From contig CAMUFS010000029.1 in the NCBI GenBank assembly GCA_947088195.1, positions 1-16,392 on the forward strand: 16,392 nt of DNA, given 5' to 3'. A program made the translations under genes and the position numbers. Positions 1 through 7,970 of the stretch are shown in pieces; the first letter of the stretch is position 1, and every line of letters starts with the position of its first letter. The notes under the pieces are model-generated. The model was not told the origin of the DNA and made no database searches. It worked only from the letters and a program-made list of their open reading frames with translations. The DNA is from an uncultured Clostridia bacterium (GTDB taxonomy: Bacteria > Bacillota > Clostridia > Lachnospirales > Lachnospiraceae).

Positions 1-83
1 CCGCTACGTTTTTCACTAAGCGGGAGCGCGGTGACGGAGGACCATAGCCAATTCTTTGAGCGGCCCTTTCTCAAACATGATTC
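1..83 (-). repeat. Palindromic intergenic repeat, copy A (cut by window edge)
   Basis: This is one half of the repeat family also found near 7804, 15193 and 15600. On the plus strand it reads into the conserved block CACTAAGCGGGAGCGCGGTG and then GACGGAGGA, followed by a right arm (ACCATAGCCAATTCTTTGA) and the terminal GCGGCCC at 60-66. The flank TTTCTCAAACATGATTC (67-83) matches the flank of copy C read on the opposite strand, so the unit extends beyond the GCGGCCC box. The other arm lies outside the window, so pairing cannot be tested here. It sits downstream of the minus-strand gene yigZ, whose stop is at 125, and may help end that transcript. Confidence 0.8.
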
Positions 84-124
84 AATAAATTTTCTATAAA
101 CCATATAGGTTTCTTTTTAGAGGA

Positions 125-784
125 TTATTCAGGAAAAATCTTGATTTCGTTATTTACTTCCCCATACCATATAGGTTCACCCTCAGAAAAAATGGCTTTT
201 CCATTAGTTGCCTCTGTCACCTGTTTAATAAACATAGAATAGGACCCTGCCGGCACAAGTAATTCAACCTGAACGGCATCTGTATATAGGGTGTCCAGTA
301 TGGAAGCTTCGAGCTTGGAGCAGAGATATTGAAGTTTTCCTAAACCATTGTAATCTGTGTTTATAGATAGTTTTGTCCCCGGCTGTTTTGTTATAATGGT
401 ACTGTTTGACAGCCCTGCTTTTACTGCAGCGGTATAGGCACGCACCAATCCACCTGTTCCAAGGAGTGTTCCGCCGAAGTAGCGTGTAACTACCACGGCG
501 GCGTCATGGATATTCTCAGAGAGCAGAATCTCCAGCATGGGTCTTCCTGCGGTCTGGGCAGGTTCGCCATCGTCGCTGCACCGCGTCAGCTCATGGTTCT
601 TTCCTATCACAAAGGCACTGCAATTATGTCTGGCATCCCAGTATTTTTTTTTCATTGCACTGACAAATGCAATGGCGTCCTCCTCGCTTTTTATCGGCAT
701 TGTGGTGGCGATAAAGCGTGATTTTTTTTCTGTGATCTCTCCTTCACCGCCCGCGAGCAGTACTTTATATGGTTCTGCTATCAT
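125..784 (-). CDS. yigZ: YigZ/IMPACT family protein
   Basis: A member of the UPF0029 (YigZ/IMPACT) family, whose bacterial members have an N-terminal RNase PH/EF-G-like fold and a C-terminal EF-G domain IV-like fold. The molecular role is not firmly established; the eukaryotic relative IMPACT regulates GCN2. Family hallmarks are visible: the start region GGEGEITEKKSRFIA, the central ARHNCSAFVIG and DDGEPAQTAGRPMLE, then VVVTRYFGGTLLGTGGLVRAY. Length is about 219 residues, normal for the family. I chose the ATG at 782-784 because GAGG lies about 6 nt upstream of it; the ATG at 796 has no visible ribosome binding site. The gene follows typA by only about 30 nt on the same strand, so the two are probably cotranscribed. 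Confidence 0.9.
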   Translation of the reverse strand: MIAEPYKVLLAGGEGEITEKKSRFIATTMPIKSEEDAIAFVSAMKKKYWDARHNCSAFVIGKNHELTRCSDDGEPAQTAGRPMLEILLSENIHDAAVVVTRYFGGTLLGTGGLVRAYTAAVKAGLSNSTIITKQPGTKLSINTDYNGLGKLQYLCSKLEASILDTLYTDAVQVELLVPAGSYSMFIKQVTEATNGKAIFSEGEPIWYGEVNNEIKIFPE

Positions 785-816
785 AGCCTGCCTCATTTCT
801 AAATGATATAAATAGT

Positions 817-2658
817 TTATTTGGCGGATTTTGCGTTGTTAGCCGCGCGCTTGCGGAGGGTTGGATCTAAGATCTTTTTTCGAATCCGCAAATTTTTGGG
901 AGTCACTTCCAAAAGCTCATCGGTGTCAATAAATTCCAAAGCCTGTTCAAGACTGAGAAGCTTTGGTGCTGTCAGCCTTAGCGCGTCGTCGGAGCCGGAA
1001 GCGCGGGTGTTGGTAAGCTGTTTTTTCTTACATACATTTACTTCAATATCCTCGGTGCGTCCTGTTTGTCCAATAACCATTCCGGCATATACTTGTTCTC
1101 CTGCGCCAATAAAGAGAATGCCTCGTTCTTGCGCATTGAATAGTCCGTAGGTAATGCTCTCTCCTGATTCAAAGGCGATCAGAGATCCCTGCTGGCGGTA
1201 GGAGATATCTCCCTTGTAGGGGCCATAGCCGTCAAATATAGTGTTGAGGATGCCATTTCCCTTGGTGGAGGTCATAAATTCTCCGCGGTAGCCAATAAGA
1301 CCTCTGGATGGAATAGAAAATTCCAGACGGACATAACCGCCGCTTGCTGGAAGCATATTTTTAAGCTCGCCTTTGCGCTCGCTCAATGCTTGGATAATGG
1401 TTCCTGAAAATTCATCTGGAACATCAATATAAGCAAGCTCCATTGGCTCTAGCTTATGTCCCTGCTCGTCTGTGTGATAGAGGACCTCTGCCTTGCTAAC
1501 GGCAAATTCGTAGCCTTCTCGCCTCATATTTTCAATTAATACAGATAAGTGAAGCTCTCCTCTGCCAGATACTTTAAAGCTGTCTGTGCTGTCTGTGTCC
1601 TCCACACGAAGGCTGACATCAGTGTTTAACTCGCGGAATAACCTGTCTCTTAAATGGCGTGAGGTGACATACTTTCCTTCTTTTCCTGCAAGTGGGCTGT
1701 CATTTACCATAAATTGCATAGCAATGGTAGGCTCGGAGATCTTTTGGAATGGAATTGGTTCTGGGCTTTCTATGGAACACAGGGTGTCGCCGATATGGAT
1801 GTCTGTGATGCCAGAGATTGCCACGATGGAACCGATGGAGGCCTCATTTACCTCAACTTTGTTTAGACCATCAAATTCATAGAGCTTGCTTACCTTGACT
1901 TTGCGCTTTTTATCTGGCTCATGGGCATTGACGATCACGGCGTCCTGGTTGACGCGGATAACACCGTTGTCCACCTTACCTACGCCAATGCGTCCTACAT
2001 AGTCGTTGTAATCGATGGTGCTGATAAGGACCTGCGTCCCAAGATCTGGATCTCCTTCTGGGGCAGGGATGGATTTTAAGATGGTTTCAAACAGGGGAAC
2101 CATATTTTCTGGCTTGTCTTTTGGATCAAGTACGGCGTAGCCCGCTTTTGCTGAGGCATAGACGAAGGGACAGTCAAGCTGTTCGTCGGAGGCATCCAGA
2201 TCCATAAATAATTCTAATACTTCATCGATCACTTCATCGGGGCGAGCCTCAGGGCGATCGATTTTGTTGATGCACACAATAACGGACAGATCAAGCTCCA
2301 GCGCTTTTTTTAGGACAAATTTTGTCTGAGGCATGGCGCCCTCGTAGGCATCAACCACTAAGATAACACCATTGACCATCTTTAAAACACGCTCAACCTC
2401 GCCGCCAAAGTCGGCGTGGCCGGGAGTATCTATAATATTAATTTTTGTATTTTTGTAAAATACAGCGGTATTTTTGGAGAGGATCGTGATGCCGCGCTCG
2501 CGCTCAATATCATTAGAATCCATCACGCGCTCGGCAATTTCCTGATTCTGGCGAAATACACCGCTCTGCTTCAAAAGCTGATCCACCAAGGTGGTTTTTC
2601 CATGATCTACATGGGCAATAATTGCTATATTGCGAATATCTTCTCTCTTTGTTTTCAT
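817..2658 (-). CDS. typA: Translational GTPase TypA/BipA
   Basis: A ribosome-associated GTPase of the EF-G/LepA superfamily that supports 50S assembly and growth under stress. The GTP-binding motifs are intact: G1 AHVDHGKT (residues 15-22), G2 with the invariant RERGIT (53-58), G3 DTPGH (77-81), G4 NKID (131-134) and G5 SAKAG (169-173). Domain II follows, then the EF-G III/V-like domains (including the GRGELHLSVLIENMRREGYE region near 365-385) and the BipA-specific C-terminal domain. Length 613 is normal for the family and no motif is missing. The ATG is preceded by AGAGGGA at a suitable distance. It is the first gene of a minus-strand unit with yigZ and is divergent from the ABC operon that starts at 2880. 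Confidence 0.97.
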   Translation of the reverse strand: MKTKREDIRNIAIIAHVDHGKTTLVDQLLKQSGVFRQNQEIAERVMDSNDIERERGITILSKNTAVFYKNTKINIIDTPGHADFGGEVERVLKMVNGVILVVDAYEGAMPQTKFVLKKALELDLSVIVCINKIDRPEARPDEVIDEVLELFMDLDASDEQLDCPFVYASAKAGYAVLDPKDKPENMVPLFETILKSIPAPEGDPDLGTQVLISTIDYNDYVGRIGVGKVDNGVIRVNQDAVIVNAHEPDKKRKVKVSKLYEFDGLNKVEVNEASIGSIVAISGITDIHIGDTLCSIESPEPIPFQKISEPTIAMQFMVNDSPLAGKEGKYVTSRHLRDRLFRELNTDVSLRVEDTDSTDSFKVSGRGELHLSVLIENMRREGYEFAVSKAEVLYHTDEQGHKLEPMELAYIDVPDEFSGTIIQALSERKGELKNMLPASGGYVRLEFSIPSRGLIGYRGEFMTSTKGNGILNTIFDGYGPYKGDISYRQQGSLIAFESGESITYGLFNAQERGILFIGAGEQVYAGMVIGQTGRTEDIEVNVCKKKQLTNTRASGSDDALRLTAPKLLSLEQALEFIDTDELLEVTPKNLRIRKKILDPTLRKRAANNAKSAK

Positions 2659-2714
2659 AAATATAATATCCCTCTTTCTAAATCACATTGTCTGCGCATA
2701 ATTCAACCTGTTAC

Positions 2715-2742
2715 AGTTTAGCACATTCTGGGAAGATTACAA
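2715..2742 (-). promoter_or_regulatory. Candidate sigma-A promoter for typA-yigZ
   Basis: Read on the minus strand, TTGTAA (2737-2742) and TAAACT (2715-2720) are separated by 16 nt, about 55 nt upstream of the typA start. Each hexamer matches four of six consensus positions. It is the best candidate I see in the divergent intergenic region, but no experimental or comparative support is available. Confidence 0.35.
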
Positions 2743-2767
2743 GGTTTTTTTGGAAGCTATTCATAGA

Positions 2768-2790
2768 TTCTTAAGAAAATCCTTAAAGGA
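2768..2790. promoter_or_regulatory. Candidate operator: two adjacent palindromes
   Basis: A perfect 10-bp palindrome TTCTTAAGAA (2768-2777) is followed two bases later by the interrupted palindrome TCCTTAAAGGA (2780-2790). They can equally be read as CTTAA direct repeats 12 bp apart. They lie roughly 30-50 bp upstream of the candidate -10 of the ABC operon, the usual place for an OmpR/PhoB-type response regulator site. No regulator gene is in the window. Confidence 0.35.
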
Positions 2791-2815
2791 AATACTGTTT
2801 TCTAAAGTATTTTTA

Positions 2816-2824
2816 TGATATACT
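2816..2824 (+). promoter_or_regulatory. Candidate extended -10 promoter of the ABC operon
   Basis: TGATATACT is an extended -10 (TGn plus TATACT, five of six consensus positions) about 55 nt before the ATPase start. The -35 position holds TGTTTT, which is poor, fitting a promoter that needs an activator bound at the palindromes just upstream. This reading is an inference from spacing. Confidence 0.45.
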
Positions 2825-2879
2825 GTATAGATGAATCCTGAAAAGGAGTCAGCGAGAAAGGGATGAAATAGGTGGTATT

Positions 2880-3764
2880 ATGGCAAAAAAGGAACCAGTT
2901 ATTGAGGTTAAGAATCTATATAAGATTTACAGAATTGGACAGAACAAGGTCCGTGCATTGAATGGGGTAGATATGACAATTTACCGAGGGGAATTCTGTT
3001 CGATTGTGGGTACTTCTGGCTCAGGCAAATCGACAATGTTGAATATGCTAGCAGGTCTGGAAAAGCCTACCAAGGGGACCATAAAAATTGCTGGAAAACA
3101 TATTGAAAAGCTGTCGGAGAATCAACTGGTAAAGTTTCGGCGGGAGAAGGTGGGATTTATTTTTCAGTCCTTCAATCTGTTGGGAACCATGAATGCTGTG
3201 GAAAATGTGGCTTTGCCGCTCTCCTTTCGGGGTGTCCCAAAGAGAGTAAGATTGAAAAAGGCATCGGCAATGTTAGATTTGGTGGGGCTTAAGACACAGA
3301 AGAAGCATCGCCCCAACCAGATGTCAGGAGGGCAGCAGCAGCGCGTCGGCGTTGCGAGGGCATTGGTGGTAGACCCAGAGATTATTTTTGCAGATGAGCC
3401 GACAGGTAATCTGGATTCGCATACTTCCGCCGAGGTGATGGAACTTATGAGGAAGGTTGTGATGGAGCAGAACAAAACACTTGTGATGGTGACACATGAC
3501 AACCATCTAGCAACCTTTGCCGATCGGATCTTTCATATTATAGATGGAAAGATTGTCAAGGTGGAGGAGCGAGATCACAGAGATGCCAAGATCTCGGAGG
3601 CGGCGACAGTGGAGGAACTGCTTCAGAAATCGGCGAGGGAAACAGTGATTGATGAGGATGTGGCTGATACAGTTGATACAATAGAAGAGGAAGATCCGCA
3701 GATTACAGATGCAGACAACACTGTGATGGAGGAGAATGAGGAGAAGATGGAGGAAGAGTTATGA
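2880..3764 (+). CDS. ABC transporter ATP-binding protein (LolD/MacB type)
   Basis: The ATPase subunit that would power the permease encoded two genes downstream. All nucleotide-binding motifs are present: Walker A GTSGSGKST (44-52), Q-loop Gln96 in FQSFNL, signature MSGGQQQR (148-155), Walker B EIIFADEP (167-174), D-loop GNLDS (176-180) and H-loop His206. The Q-loop/signature sequence and the paired FtsX-like permease place it in the LolD/MacB/FtsE branch. Odd feature: after the ABC domain ends near residue 228 there is a C-terminal tail of about 65 residues, very rich in Glu and Asp, that is not part of the standard fold. AGGTGG precedes the start by 4 nt. The stop overlaps the next start as ATGA, indicating translational coupling. 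The substrate cannot be deduced. Confidence 0.93.
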   Translation: MAKKEPVIEVKNLYKIYRIGQNKVRALNGVDMTIYRGEFCSIVGTSGSGKSTMLNMLAGLEKPTKGTIKIAGKHIEKLSENQLVKFRREKVGFIFQSFNLLGTMNAVENVALPLSFRGVPKRVRLKKASAMLDLVGLKTQKKHRPNQMSGGQQQRVGVARALVVDPEIIFADEPTGNLDSHTSAEVMELMRKVVMEQNKTLVMVTHDNHLATFADRIFHIIDGKIVKVEERDHRDAKISEAATVEELLQKSARETVIDEDVADTVDTIEEEDPQITDADNTVMEENEEKMEEEL

Positions 3765-5659
3765 AAGGTAGAAATTGGGCGGGAAAAAAAGTGGTAAAAG
3801 CACTATTGATCTTTTTGTGCTGTGGTGCCATGCTATTGACAGATGGAAAGGGAAATATGTTTTATGCTTCTCCAATAGAAACTACAGATGAGCCTGTGGC
3901 CACTTACGATCATCCGCTAACCTTAGCGGGCGATATAGACACGCCGGTGGGCAAGCGTGGAGAAGTGATGTCAGTCCAGTTACATATTATTAACAGAAGT
4001 GAAGACAATGCAGAGGAGGTGATTATTTCACCGGTTGTGGATGCAAAGGATTTTCCTTTTGAGATTGACAAGGCGAATTATTCAATAAAATTAAATGGAA
4101 GCGATGCCAGTTCATCAAGGGGCAATTCAACCTTAAGAGGGCGTGCCAGCGCTACCGTGACGTTTAATTTTAAGGTTCGTGAGGATGTGACAACGGGATA
4201 TTATGCTATTAAATATATTATCAGCTATGTGATAGCATCCGATGACTCCAAAACAGTTTATGAGACACCGGTCACTTCCTATATATTTATTGAGGGAAGT
4301 CCAGAGGATTCCAGTGATATTCAGATCTCTTTGCAGAACAGCCCATCACTGCCTCCAGCAACCTATGGTCAGCCAATATCGTTTGACCTTTATCTGACAA
4401 ATTACGGGAAAGCAGATGCACATGATGTTTCTATCACCCCCACTCTTTCTGAGGATTCTTCAAAGTTTCCCTTTGAGCTAAACCTTACAAGCTATGAGTA
4501 CCGGGTGGATGAAATTGTCAAAGGAACAAACAGCCAGCCATCAGAATCTGATAGAAATGTGAAGGTAAGCTTTAACTGGAAGGTCAGAACAGATGTAAAG
4601 ACAGGATATTATCCAATTACTTTTAATATAAAAGGAAAGGATGAGCAGAATAAAGATTTTGCTGAAAATCAGCAGACCGTGTATTTTTATATAGCAGGAA
4701 ATCCTGAGAAGGATAAAGAGGAGGAGGAGACTACCACCAAGGACACAAATAAGTCTGAGCCTCGACTGATTGTTACTGGATATGAGACAGATAAAGAAGA
4801 GATCAAAGCAGGGGATGAATTTAGACTTACCATACATATTAAAAATACTTCGGACCGAACAGCCGTGTCCAATATTAAGTTTACACTAAGCTCTTCCGAA
4901 GATAAGAATGATAACTGTTTTATTCCAATGTCTGGTTCTAGCACGATGTTTATTCAGAGAATTGGCATTGGGGAGACGATTGATCTGGAAGTGGATATGA
5001 CAGCAAAGCCTACACTGGAAGCAAAGTCCTATCCGCTTACCATAGAGTCAGAGTATGAGGATTCTGATGTGACAGCTTACAAGGGTGTGGAGAGAATCTC
5101 CATTCCGGTGACACAGGAGCTTCGTGTGACAACAGGAAATGTTGAGGTTATGCCTTCCTCCATCGAGGTTGGCGGACAGTCCAATATTATGTTTGCGGTC
5201 AATAATCTGGGCAAGAGTAAGATCTATAATGTCAGCGTGGAATTTGAGGGAGATTCTATCACTGGAGGAGAGACATTTAAAGGAAATCTGGATTCTGGCG
5301 CGACAGCGAACGTGGATACTATGGTGACAGGAATTGCACCTACTATGGATGAGGGATATATCACAGCAGTAGTCTCTTATGAAAATGAGAAGGGTGAGAT
5401 TTTTACAGAGAAGAAAGAGATTCAGCTTTTTGTGACAGAGCCATATGTTCCAGATATGGATATTGACAATATGTTTCCAGTCGATGATGCGATGATGGGA
5501 GAGACACAAGGAAATGGAAAGATTGCATCATGGATGATAGCTGTGGGCATAGGCGTGGCGGCAGCGGTTGTGGTTGCAATCGTGATAACCGTGGTGATAA
5601 TTAAGAGGCAGAAGCGCAAGAAGCTGGAAGAGGATGTGGATAGCGATGAGAATATCTGA
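3761..5659 (+). CDS. Membrane-anchored extracellular protein of an ABC exporter operon (COG1361/CARDB-like)
   Basis: A protein of 632 residues with an N-terminal hydrophobic segment (about 12-27, after KGRNWAGKK) that looks like a signal sequence or anchor. A large extracellular region follows, then a C-terminal transmembrane helix (about 590-614) ending in the basic stop KRQKRKK. The ectodomain looks like tandem Ig-like beta domains. Residues 55-178 and 195-312 are clear duplicates, sharing FPFE, an aromatic/basic strand, and F-N-[FW]-KVR-x-DV-x-TGYY. Two more CARDB/NEW3-like units lie around 335-450 and 455-560. A charged linker (KDKEEEETTTKDTNKSE, 317-333) separates the two halves. The overlaps with the ATPase before it and the permease after it imply one complex. 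By analogy to other Firmicute loci it may be an extracellular adaptor, but that is inference. Confidence 0.75.
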   Translation: MKGRNWAGKKVVKALLIFLCCGAMLLTDGKGNMFYASPIETTDEPVATYDHPLTLAGDIDTPVGKRGEVMSVQLHIINRSEDNAEEVIISPVVDAKDFPFEIDKANYSIKLNGSDASSSRGNSTLRGRASATVTFNFKVREDVTTGYYAIKYIISYVIASDDSKTVYETPVTSYIFIEGSPEDSSDIQISLQNSPSLPPATYGQPISFDLYLTNYGKADAHDVSITPTLSEDSSKFPFELNLTSYEYRVDEIVKGTNSQPSESDRNVKVSFNWKVRTDVKTGYYPITFNIKGKDEQNKDFAENQQTVYFYIAGNPEKDKEEEETTTKDTNKSEPRLIVTGYETDKEEIKAGDEFRLTIHIKNTSDRTAVSNIKFTLSSSEDKNDNCFIPMSGSSTMFIQRIGIGETIDLEVDMTAKPTLEAKSYPLTIESEYEDSDVTAYKGVERISIPVTQELRVTTGNVEVMPSSIEVGGQSNIMFAVNNLGKSKIYNVSVEFEGDSITGGETFKGNLDSGATANVDTMVTGIAPTMDEGYITAVVSYENEKGEIFTEKKEIQLFVTEPYVPDMDIDNMFPVDDAMMGETQGNGKIASWMIAVGIGVAAAVVVAIVITVVIIKRQKRKKLEEDVDSDENI

Positions 5660-6986
5660 TTTGATCCGAATGAGTGCCAGTAATCTGTGGCGCCGTAAGA
5701 TGAGAACGATTCTGACCGTGCTGGGCGTAGTGATCGGTACAGCCTCCATTATCGTTATGGTGTCGATTGGAATTGGGCAAAATAGAAGCTTAATGGCGGC
5801 AATCGAGCAGTCTGGCAGCTTGACAGCGATACAGGTCTATTATTGGGGGAGCTCTGGCAATGGGACGGAGGAGCTGCTGCTCAACGACAGTATGCTGGAG
5901 GATTTTGCAGCGATGGAGCATGTGAAGGCAGTGACGCCGACACTTCGGTTTCCTGTGGTGATGAAGCAGGGAGCTTATATTAATACCTATGCTAGTATAA
6001 ATGGCGTGACACAGGATGTTTTAGATAAAATTCCTCTAGCGGAGGGAAGGCTTCCCGATAAGGATGCGGATTCCTTGGAGCTTGTGGTCGGCAGCATGGT
6101 AGCGAGAGATTTCTACAATGAAAAGACGCAGAAATCCTATTGGGAGACGCAGGTAATACCAGATATAGATTTTATCAATAGTCCTCTGTTTACTATATTC
6201 GACAGGGATGCGTACTGGAGTTCACAGAATGGGCAGGGCAATCCGCCTAAAAAATATCTACTTCAAGCATCGGCTATGGTGGCTGGCGGCGAGGGAGATT
6301 ACAATGAATATTGTTGGGAGATCTACTGTCATATTGATGCATTGAAGGCAACACTAAAGAAAATTTTTCGAAATAAGCCAATACCGGGGCAGCCTACACA
6401 GAAGAATGGAAAACCATATGCAGAATTTTGTTATGAAAATGTTGTAGTTGAGGTTGACAAGATGGAAAACATTGACGGCATTCTTCAGGCAATTCAGGAT
6501 ATGGGTTTTCAGGCAAGCAGCAATGCAGAGTATATTCAAAGTATGCAGCAGCAATCAAAAACAACACAGATGGTATTAGGCGGAATTGGAGCGGTATCTC
6601 TATTTGTAGCTGCGATTGGCATTGCCAATACAATGATGATGTCCATCTATGAGCGCACAAAGGAGATCGGTGTATTAAAGGTTTTGGGCTGCGCGATGGG
6701 AAATATTCGTACATTATTTTTAATGGAGGCAGCGTTTATCGGTTTTATCGGTGGCTTGGTGGGAATTATGTTAAGCTATGGAATTTCTGCTATTATAAAT
6801 AAATTTGCGGGCAACTTGATGGGAAATTATTATTATATGGGTGCTGATGCCTCTATTTCTTATATTCCGCCGTGGCTTTCGCTGGCAGCACTTGGATTTG
6901 CAGTAATGATAGGTATTGTATCAGGCTTTATACCCGCCCTGCGCGCCATGAAATTAAGTCCGCTCGCGGCAATTAGGAATGAATAA
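5646..6986 (+). CDS. ABC transporter permease (MacB/FtsX family)
   Basis: The membrane subunit of the exporter, with MacB topology. TM1 lies near the N-terminus (RKMRTILTVLGVVIGTASII) and is followed by an extracytoplasmic domain of about 260 residues. TM2 contains GGIGAVSLFVAAIGIANTMM, followed by the cytoplasmic coupling segment SIYERTKEIGVLKVLG. TM3 and TM4 come next, then the characteristic tail PALRAMKLSPLAAIR. I chose the ATG at 5646 because GGAAGAGG (5626-5633) is 12 nt upstream; the in-frame ATG at 5634 lies directly on that site. The start overlaps the preceding gene by 14 nt. MacB-type systems do mechanotransmission rather than classic channel transport, so the job could be export, peptide release or envelope signalling. 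The substrate is unknown. Confidence 0.92.
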   Translation: MRISDLIRMSASNLWRRKMRTILTVLGVVIGTASIIVMVSIGIGQNRSLMAAIEQSGSLTAIQVYYWGSSGNGTEELLLNDSMLEDFAAMEHVKAVTPTLRFPVVMKQGAYINTYASINGVTQDVLDKIPLAEGRLPDKDADSLELVVGSMVARDFYNEKTQKSYWETQVIPDIDFINSPLFTIFDRDAYWSSQNGQGNPPKKYLLQASAMVAGGEGDYNEYCWEIYCHIDALKATLKKIFRNKPIPGQPTQKNGKPYAEFCYENVVVEVDKMENIDGILQAIQDMGFQASSNAEYIQSMQQQSKTTQMVLGGIGAVSLFVAAIGIANTMMMSIYERTKEIGVLKVLGCAMGNIRTLFLMEAAFIGFIGGLVGIMLSYGISAIINKFAGNLMGNYYYMGADASISYIPPWLSLAALGFAVMIGIVSGFIPALRAMKLSPLAAIRNE

Positions 6987-7124
6987 CAGAGAATAAAAAA
7001 TTTTGTAAAAATTATGCATAAAATTCTTGTAATCAGCATACATATGATAATGGACAAAATTACAAGGGGTATCCTGAATCTGTGAAGGGCAGGCAGGATG
7101 CAAAGGAAGGGAGAAATACGAATA

Positions 7125-7754
7125 ATGACAGATAAGGTAATGGAAAACAACAAAGTAGGTATTATCGGCGAGGTGATATCGGATTTTGAATTCAGCCATG
7201 AGGTATTTGGAGAAGGCTTCTATATGGTGAATGTATCAGTAAATCGCCTGAGCAATCAGCCGGATATTATTCCTCTTATGGTTTCAGAGCGTCTAGTGGA
7301 TGTGACAAAAAGCTGTGTTGGGATGATGGTTGAGGCGAGCGGACAGTTTCGCTCCTATAACCGCCATGAGGGAACGAAAAACCGTCTGGTTCTGTCCATC
7401 TTTGTGAGAGAGTGGGAATATGTGGAGGATGACAGAGAGATTGGAAAAACAAACCAGATCTTTTTGGAGGGCTTTATCTGCAAGCCACCTATCTACAGAA
7501 AGACACCTCTCGGAAGAGAGATCGCAGATTTGCTGGTAGCAGTGAACCGGCCATATGGCAAGTCAGATTATATTCCATGCATCGCGTGGGGAAGAAATGC
7601 CCGGTATGCATCCACCTTTCAAGTTGGGGCGAAGCTAAGGATCTGGGGAAGGGTGCAGAGCCGTGAATACATGAAAAAGATTGGAGAGAACGAGGGTGAG
7701 AAGCGCATAGCCTACGAGGTATCCGTGAGCAAGCTGGAATATGAAACAGAATAG
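7125..7754 (+). CDS. SSB-like protein with two tandem OB folds
   Basis: A protein of about 209 residues with two SSB-like OB-fold modules. The second (about 108-205) is the clearer: NQIFLEGFICKPPIYRKTPLG, ADLLVAVNRPYGKSDYIPCIAWGRNA, then GAKLRIWGRVQSREY, which follows the pattern of SSB strands and loops. The first (about 8-102) is more diverged but repeats the layout (VGIIGEVISDFEF, FYMVNVSVNRLSNQPDIIPLMV, VEASGQFRSY). Unlike the canonical replicative SSB there is no acidic C-terminal tip for partner binding; it ends KLEYETE. It is therefore probably a paralogue. AAGGAAGGGAG precedes 7125 by about 11 nt; an upstream in-frame ATG at 7098 with GAAGGG 8 nt before it is also possible. It lies before era and recO, though repeat B intervenes. 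Confidence 0.8.
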   Translation: MTDKVMENNKVGIIGEVISDFEFSHEVFGEGFYMVNVSVNRLSNQPDIIPLMVSERLVDVTKSCVGMMVEASGQFRSYNRHEGTKNRLVLSIFVREWEYVEDDREIGKTNQIFLEGFICKPPIYRKTPLGREIADLLVAVNRPYGKSDYIPCIAWGRNARYASTFQVGAKLRIWGRVQSREYMKKIGENEGEKRIAYEVSVSKLEYETE

Positions 7755-7765
7755 AAGCTTTAGAT

Positions 7766-7790
7766 GTTTACGAAATAGATTTTTGTAAAC
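7766..7790 (+). terminator. Hairpin downstream of the SSB-like gene
   Basis: GTTTACGAAA pairs with TTTTGTAAAC (10 bp, one G-T wobble) around the loop TAGAT, starting 11 nt after the stop codon. There is no T run after it, so it may be a 3' end stabiliser or a weak terminator that acts together with repeat B just downstream. Confidence 0.35.
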
Positions 7791-7794
7791 GTGA

Positions 7795-7936
7795 TCGAGA
7801 AAAGGTCCGCAGAGCCATTTCTCTTCTCCGTCACCCCGCTCCCACTTGGTGAAAAACGTAACAGATGTTAAGTGGGAGTGGAGTGACGGAGGATTATGGT
7901 CAGTTTTCTGAGCGGACCATTCCCAAAAAAGAATTG
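7795..7936. repeat. Palindromic intergenic repeat, copy B (short symmetrical form)
   Basis: The outer ends GGTCCGC (7804-7810) and GCGGACC (7912-7918) are perfect complements. Inside, 7826-7847 and 7870-7891 form a 22-bp arm pair (CTCCGTCACCCCGCTCCCAC against its inverse) with one mismatch and one wobble. The loop contains GTGAAAAACGTAAC, which is also present in copies A and D. Compared with C and D, this copy has the CTCCGTCACC half on both sides and lacks the GGTTCC half. It lies between the SSB-like gene and era, where it would form a long hairpin in any readthrough transcript. Confidence 0.85.
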
Positions 7937-7970
7937 ATACTATCAGACTAAAAACAAAGGAGAAAGCTAT

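Noticed and set aside
98..118. AAACC/GGTTT hairpin followed by CTTTTT near the end of yigZ
   Set aside because: The stem is only 5 bp, and the T run is on the plus strand while the adjacent gene is on the minus strand, so it does not support a terminator for yigZ.
100..178. ACCATATAGGTT occurs twice, at 100-111 and 167-178
   Set aside because: The second copy lies in yigZ coding sequence; a single 12-nt match 67 bp apart shows no further similarity and may be chance.
7003..7051. TTGTAA and GATAAT elements upstream of the SSB-like gene
   Set aside because: The spacings available (13 nt or far too long) do not make a standard promoter.
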